DNA of 9,282 nt from Syntrophus sp. (in: bacteria) (GTDB lineage: Bacteria; Desulfobacterota; Syntrophia; Syntrophales; UBA8958). The stretch's first letter is position 1; each line of letters starts with the position of its first letter. The stretch covers positions 1 through 9,282 of the forward strand of contig DMAT01000038.1 of the NCBI GenBank assembly GCA_003451635.1, written 5' to 3'. Below the pieces are notes generated by a model. The model saw nothing but the letters and a program-made list of their open reading frames with translations, had not been told where the DNA came from and searched no databases. Shown piece after piece: positions 5,837-9,282 of this stretch. Position numbers and translations under genes: made by a program.

Positions 5837-6582
5837 AAGTCATTTTTCTGGGTACCAACGGCTGGTATGACACGGCTACGGGCAATACGATCTGCACTCT
5901 TCTGAAGACGGCGGATTGTGATATTCTCCTCGACGCGGGCAATGGTATTGCCAAGGCCGACCAATATGGCGTTGGGGAAAATGGCCGACCCGTCTATCTC
6001 TTTCTGAGCCACTTCCACCTCGATCATGTCGTGGGGCTCCACACCCTGGCAAAATTTTCCTTTCCCGGCGGGCTGACCATCTGCGGCCCCGAAGGCTCCC
6101 GTTCAATCCTGCATACCCTCGTCAATCAGCCTTTCACACTGGCCCTGGGCGATCTTCCTTATCCCGTCACGATCCTGGAGTTGCCCGCCGAGCTTGCACG
6201 GCTTCCCTTTCCAGTGGCAGCCCGGCCCCTTCTCCACGCTTCTCTTACTCTGGGATATCGGATCGAACTGGAGAATCTGGTCATCGCCTATTGCCCCGAC
6301 ACCGGATACTGTGAAAACGCCGTGCGCCTGTCCTGGGAGGCGGACCTGGTAATTGCCGAATGCGCCTATCAGAGCGGCCAGGGCAGTGACGACTGGCCCC
6401 ATCTGAATCCGGAGACGGCGGCCCAAATCGCAAAAGAGGCCAATGCCAAACGCCTGGCCCTCGTCCATTTCGATGCCCGGATCTATCCCACCCTGGACCT
6501 GCGGCAGGTTGCCGAGGGTGACGCCCGGGCCATCTTCCCTAATACCGCTGCCACAGCTGATGGAATGGAAATAGAAATATAG
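5833..6582 (+). CDS. Metallo-beta-lactamase-fold hydrolase (RNase Z-like subgroup, substrate unknown)
   Basis: A 249-residue protein with a complete metallo-beta-lactamase metal site. It starts with the usual first strand KVIFLGTNG. SHFHLDHVVGL at 59-69 gives the HxHxDH motif (His60, His62, Asp64, His65). His135 in LLHA is the likely third ligand, Asp156 in CPDTGY the bridging aspartate, and His212 in ALVHFD the last. A further His190 in WPHLNPETAAQIAKEANA matches the conserved histidine region before the C-terminal helix of RNase Z/ElaC-like enzymes. The RNase Z exosite arm is not evident, so a tRNA-processing role is not supported; a phosphodiesterase or other esterase is possible. It is cytoplasmic, with no signal peptide. 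Its start overlaps the preceding small gene by four bases. It is the last gene of the plus-strand run and meets the potassium genes tail to tail. A link to nickel or NPN metabolism is only suggested by position. Confidence 0.87.
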   Translation: MKVIFLGTNGWYDTATGNTICTLLKTADCDILLDAGNGIAKADQYGVGENGRPVYLFLSHFHLDHVVGLHTLAKFSFPGGLTICGPEGSRSILHTLVNQPFTLALGDLPYPVTILELPAELARLPFPVAARPLLHASLTLGYRIELENLVIAYCPDTGYCENAVRLSWEADLVIAECAYQSGQGSDDWPHLNPETAAQIAKEANAKRLALVHFDARIYPTLDLRQVAEGDARAIFPNTAATADGMEIEI

Positions 6583-6608
6583 CCTCCTTCCCCTTCAAGT
6601 GGGAGGCT
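6581..6608. terminator. Possible bidirectional terminator between convergent units
   Basis: AGCCTCC (6581-6587) and GGAGGCT (6602-6608) form a 7-bp inverted repeat around a 14-base loop; a second pairing GCCTCCT with AGGAGGC (6612-6618) is also possible. Read on the minus strand, the stem is followed by an A/T-rich run (ATATTTCTATTT), fitting the end of the potassium operon; on the plus strand no T-run follows. The position between convergent genes supports termination, but the loop is long. Confidence 0.4.
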
Positions 6609-6647
6609 GGGAGGAGGCCGGGGATGGCGTTGTGTGAAGGAACATTA

Positions 6648-7295
6648 CTACTTGATTTTTCTGATATCCGTTTCCTTCCCCACGATGACCATTACCTCCC
6701 CGTCCTTGAAGACAAAACCGGCCTGAGGGATCATGTGGACCCGGTCCAGCAGGACATCACGGATGGCGATTACCTCGATGTGGTATTTGTTCCGTAATTG
6801 CAACTCAGCGATAGTCTTGCCGAAAAAGCTGTCCGGAGGGGCCATTTCAAAGATCATATAGCCGTCGGAAAGGGGTAGATAGTCAAGTACGTTCGGGGAG
6901 ATGATACTCTTGGCAACCTTGCCGGCGATTTCCTTTTCGGGGATAATCACCTCCGTGGCGCCGACTTTTTCAAGGATTAGTTTGTGTTCTTCATTGGGGG
7001 CCTTGACGATGATGTGCTTGACCTTGAGTTGTTTCATGTGCAGGGTAATCAGGGTGCTTGCGGCCAGGTCGTCGCCGAAGGAAATGACGACGGTGTCATC
7101 TTCCTGGACGCCAATCATCTCCATAACCTCATTGTCGGTGCCATCGGCGACGATGGCCTTGGTGGAAAAATCTTTGACCTTCTGGACAGAGTCCTTGTTT
7201 TTATCTATGGCATAGACTTCGAAGCCTCCCTCATAAAGCTCCCTTACGATATTGACGCCGAAGATTCCCAAACCGATGACGATAACCCTTTTCAT
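6648..7295 (-). CDS. ktrA: KtrA/TrkA-type RCK regulatory subunit of potassium uptake
   Basis: A 215-residue cytoplasmic protein with one RCK unit, the size of KtrA/KtrC rather than the doubled TrkA of Escherichia coli. The TrkA-N Rossmann domain opens with KRVIVIGLGIFGVNIVREL; GLGIFG at 8-13 is the GxGxxG nucleotide loop and Asp31 at the end of the second strand would hold the adenosine ribose. VADGTDNEVM at about 49-58 and IIPEKEIAGKVAKSI are further RCK hallmarks. The TrkA-C domain is roughly residues 135-215. The family forms an octameric ring on the cytoplasmic face of the KtrB dimer and gates it in response to ATP/ADP. The frame is open further upstream, but ATG 7293-7295 is the start because it has AAAGGAG just before it and lies 13 bases after the ktrB stop; that ribosome site overlaps the ktrB stop codon. 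Sodium dependence cannot be read from the sequence. Confidence 0.92.
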   Translation of the reverse strand: MKRVIVIGLGIFGVNIVRELYEGGFEVYAIDKNKDSVQKVKDFSTKAIVADGTDNEVMEMIGVQEDDTVVISFGDDLAASTLITLHMKQLKVKHIIVKAPNEEHKLILEKVGATEVIIPEKEIAGKVAKSIISPNVLDYLPLSDGYMIFEMAPPDSFFGKTIAELQLRNKYHIEVIAIRDVLLDRVHMIPQAGFVFKDGEVMVIVGKETDIRKIK

Positions 7296-7308
7296 TATAT
7301 TACTCCTT

Positions 7309-8676
7309 TTATCCCACCATGACCTGTTCTTCGGCGTAGGTGATTCCCTTCTTCGGGGCGCTCCAGGCAAAGGCCAGGGTAAGGGGGCCCACCCGTCCGG
7401 CAAACATTATTAAGATAATTGCCAACTTCTGAAGGTCATTCATGTTTGCCGTAATGCCCATGGAAAGACCCACGGTTCCAAAGGCCGATACGGTTTCAAA
7501 CAGGTACTCTACGAAAAAATGGCGGCTCTGTAGGGGGGCCTCGGCGCTGCCGGCTAATAAAAGGAGGATGGAGGTAATCAGACAAACGGAAAAGGCCGAG
7601 GCAATAGTGATGGAGATGGTTCGGTTGAGGATTTCCTTTGGTATGGTCCGGTTGAATATGTTGACCTCATCCTGGCCTTTGATTCGGTTCCAGATCATAA
7701 AAATAAGCAAAGCGAAACTGGTCGTCTTGATACCGCCGCCGGTCGAACCGGGAGAGGCTCCGATGAACATGAGAATAATCAGAATGAGAATCGTGGCGTT
7801 GGTGAGCTGGCCGATATCCACGGTATTGAAACCGCTGGTCCGGGCGGAAACAGAGTGGAAGAAGGAGGCGAGGAACGATGTCTGGAAGGAGGCTTCCCGG
7901 AACAGGGAGTTCATCTCGAATAAGTAGAAACACGCCGCCCCGCCGACAATGAGTATCCCTGTCATGATAAGAACAATCCGGGAGTGAATGGAGAGTTTTT
8001 TTATCCTGCCCCGGGTAAGAGCGGCAACTTCGTATTGGACTATGAAGCCGATGCCCCCCAGAATAATGAGGCCCATGATGGTCAGGTTGACTGCCCAGTC
8101 GTCCCGGTAATTCATGAGGCTGTTTGAAAACAGGGAGTAACCGCAGTTGTTGAAGGCGGAGACGGCGTGGTAGATCGCCTGGTAGAGGGCGTGTCCCGCC
8201 GGCAAATCTAAGGAGAAGCGAATGAAGAGCAAGAGAGAGCCCAGCCCCTCGATTATGAAGGTCGAAAGAAGGACCCATTTCATGATGGGCAGAAAGTCCC
8301 GCCGGGGCGTATGGAGAAAAGTAGATTGGACAATTTCCCGCTCTTTGAAGGATATCCCCCGGCCCATCATCCCGAAGAAGACCACCGAAAAGGTAATGAT
8401 GCCCAACCCGCCGATCTGAAATAGAATCAGACTTATAATCTGGCCGGCGAAGGAGAGGTCCCTGCCCATGTCGATTGTGGCCAGGCCCGTCACGCAGACC
8501 GCTGAGGTTGATGTAAACAGGGCGTCGATAAAGGTAATCTGGCCCTTGCCGGCGGAAAACGGAAGCCACAGAAGCAGTGTCCCCAGGAGGATTACCCCGG
8601 CAAAACTGAGGATAAATATCCGCGTCGGGGTGAACAGGGGAGAGAGCAGAATTTTCAAGCGGGTCAACAAGTCCAT
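7309..8676 (-). CDS. ktrB: KtrB/TrkH-family potassium translocating membrane subunit
   Basis: A 455-residue integral membrane protein of the TrkH/TrkG/KtrB superfamily, close to the KtrB length. The four selectivity-filter loops can be seen in order: TSAVCVTGL (57-65), SAFNNCGYS (173-181), SARTSGFNT (277-285) and SAFGTVGLS (397-405), each with its filter glycine. GASPGSTGGGIKT (306-318) is the intramembrane gating loop in the third repeat, and AGRVGPLTLAFAW near the C-terminus is typical. It carries K+ into the cell and works with the RCK subunit encoded 13 bases downstream. The open frame begins at 8820, inside lspA, but the start is placed at ATG 8674-8676: it begins MDLLTRLKILLSP, as expected for the family, and lies 16 bases after the lspA stop. 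The ribosome site there (GGGA) is modest. The stop is TAA at 7309-7311. Confidence 0.93.
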   Translation of the reverse strand: MDLLTRLKILLSPLFTPTRIFILSFAGVILLGTLLLWLPFSAGKGQITFIDALFTSTSAVCVTGLATIDMGRDLSFAGQIISLILFQIGGLGIITFSVVFFGMMGRGISFKEREIVQSTFLHTPRRDFLPIMKWVLLSTFIIEGLGSLLLFIRFSLDLPAGHALYQAIYHAVSAFNNCGYSLFSNSLMNYRDDWAVNLTIMGLIILGGIGFIVQYEVAALTRGRIKKLSIHSRIVLIMTGILIVGGAACFYLFEMNSLFREASFQTSFLASFFHSVSARTSGFNTVDIGQLTNATILILIILMFIGASPGSTGGGIKTTSFALLIFMIWNRIKGQDEVNIFNRTIPKEILNRTISITIASAFSVCLITSILLLLAGSAEAPLQSRHFFVEYLFETVSAFGTVGLSMGITANMNDLQKLAIILIMFAGRVGPLTLAFAWSAPKKGITYAEEQVMVG

Positions 8677-8692
8677 GGTGGTTTTCCCATGT

Positions 8693-9190
8693 TCAAGGAA
8701 GCGGCCCCGGGGCTGATTTTTTCTGTAGGATAAGATGGAAGAAAAGGATAAAGGCGCCGACGGAAATGGCCGAATCAGCGACATTAAAGGCCGGCCAGTG
8801 GGTTGTGCCGATATAGACATCGAGAAAATCGATCACTTCTCCGAAGCGGACCCGGTCGATGAGATTTCCGATGGCCCCGGAGAGGATCATTCCCAGGGAG
8901 ATCGTCAGGAGCTGGTCGCCGGCGGCATAGGTTCGCAGGTAATGGATGATGAGGCCGATGGCGGCGATGGTGACGCCGATGAAGAAGACATAGCGGAAGG
9001 TCGGCGATGCCCCGGCCAGAAAACCGAAGGCTGCCCCGGGATTCCGGATGTAGGTGATGTTGAACCACCCCGGGATCACAGGAATTGACTCGTGGAGGGC
9101 CATTCCCGTATGGATGAAATATTTCGTTGGGTGGTCCAGGATGAGCAGGATCACCACAGTCGCCAAGAAGATTAAATTCTTTTTTGTCAT
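8693..9190 (-). CDS. lspA: Lipoprotein signal peptidase (signal peptidase II)
   Basis: A 165-residue inner-membrane aspartyl protease with four hydrophobic segments. It removes the signal peptide of lipoproteins after lipid attachment at the +1 cysteine. The catalytic aspartates are Asp121 in EVIDFLDV and Asp139 in FNVADSAIS, aligned with Asp124 and Asp143 of Pseudomonas aeruginosa LspA. YIRNPGAAFGFL (47-58) and SGAIGNLIDRVRFG (104-117) are also conserved. The N-terminal family signature, usually Asp-Gln-x-Thr-Lys, reads LDHPTK here, so Gln is replaced by His while Asp19 and Lys23 remain. It starts 10 bases after the ileS stop, as in many bacteria where the two genes are linked. The ATG at 9188-9190 lacks a strong Shine-Dalgarno, so translation may depend on coupling to ileS. 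The potassium gene follows after 16 bases. Confidence 0.95.
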   Translation of the reverse strand: MTKKNLIFLATVVILLILDHPTKYFIHTGMALHESIPVIPGWFNITYIRNPGAAFGFLAGASPTFRYVFFIGVTIAAIGLIIHYLRTYAAGDQLLTISLGMILSGAIGNLIDRVRFGEVIDFLDVYIGTTHWPAFNVADSAISVGAFILFFHLILQKKSAPGPLP

Positions 9191-9200
9191 AATAGCTACG

Positions 9201-9282
9201 CTACTTGAGGTTGGGAAGACACCGTCCGCAGATTGTGGGGTGTTCCGGGTCTTTCCCCAGATCCTCGCTGTAGATCCAGCAG
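9201..9282 (-). CDS. ileS: Isoleucyl-tRNA synthetase, C-terminal fragment (gene continues beyond the window)
   Basis: The minus strand enters the window in an open frame of 26 residues ending in a TAG at 9201-9203. The peptide starts CWIYSEDLG and continues through KDPEHPTICGRCLPNL. This is the C-terminal zinc ribbon of isoleucyl-tRNA synthetase, which in E. coli ends with a similar CxxCWHY ... H ... CGRC pattern; the first cysteine of the first pair lies beyond the edge. The enzyme charges tRNA-Ile. Its place directly ahead of lspA matches a well-known bacterial gene order and supports the call from a short piece. Confidence 0.88.
   Translation of the reverse strand, partial: CWIYSEDLGKDPEHPTICGRCLPNLK

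Noticed and set aside
5833..6582. RNase Z (tRNA 3' processing) as the identity of the MBL-fold protein
   Set aside because: The metal ligands fit the wider group, but the length is short and no flexible exosite arm is seen, so the call is kept at fold level.
7296..7403. Longer KtrA start, 36 codons upstream
   Set aside because: It would overlap the ktrB coding end by nearly 100 bases, and the added residues (Pro/Trp/Arg-rich) are not part of the family. The ATG at 7293-7295 has a good ribosome site and begins directly with the Rossmann strand.
7667..8569. Second minus-strand frame of 300 codons inside ktrB
   Set aside because: Out of frame with the ktrB coding frame, which carries all four filter loops. 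Its composition (many Arg, His, Pro, Gly) is typical of a frame shadow.

Overview
The window looks like a bacterial chromosome from the delta-proteobacterial / Desulfobacterota side, possibly a syntrophic or sulfate-reducing anaerobe. This rests on the gene mix (nickel-pincer cofactor genes, a MaoC/SDR fused beta-oxidation-type enzyme under a TetR regulator, ileS-lspA linkage, a KtrAB-like potassium system). It is an inference: there is no rRNA or other phylogenetic marker beyond the last 26 residues of IleRS.

Layout. (1) Positions 1-1599, minus strand: a TetR-family regulator followed 50 bp downstream by a hydratase-2 (MaoC hot-dog) protein that runs without a stop into the start of a short-chain dehydrogenase domain, cut off by the window edge. 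(2) Positions 1600-1763: a compact divergent control region with a recognisable promoter in each direction and several inverted repeats. (3) Positions 1764-6582, plus strand: a tight six-gene run, larE-larB-larC, a nickel ECF substrate-binding protein of the CbiM/NikM type with a fused PDGLE tail, an unrecognised 99-residue protein, and a metallo-beta-lactamase-fold hydrolase. (4) Positions 6583-6647: a convergent intergenic region with an inverted repeat that may be a terminator. (5) Positions 6648-9282, minus strand: in transcription order the 3' end of ileS, lspA, a KtrB/TrkH-type potassium translocator and a KtrA/TrkA-type RCK regulator.

How the genes work together. LarB carboxylates and hydrolyses nicotinic acid adenine dinucleotide, LarE turns the two carboxylates into thiocarboxylates, and LarC inserts nickel, giving the nickel-pincer nucleotide (NPN) cofactor. 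The NikM-like protein next to larC would bring in the nickel. The run is bounded by a divergent gene on one side and convergent genes on the other, so it is seen whole, and it contains no larA. The enzyme that uses the cofactor must be encoded elsewhere, or be something other than LarA. LarE has a CX2C pair plus the usual third cysteine, pointing to the iron-sulfur-cluster class rather than the single-cysteine sacrificial class. The true start of the nickel protein is fixed by its need for an N-terminal Met-His. On the right, lspA follows ileS as in many bacteria, and the potassium genes appear to ride on the same transcript.

I see no tRNA, rRNA, CRISPR array, insertion sequence or phage gene. 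Nothing here is clearly a wholly new system. The most interesting points are the larA-less cofactor and nickel operon with its two uncharacterised trailing genes, and the hydratase-SDR fusion, whose domain order is the reverse of eukaryotic MFE-2.
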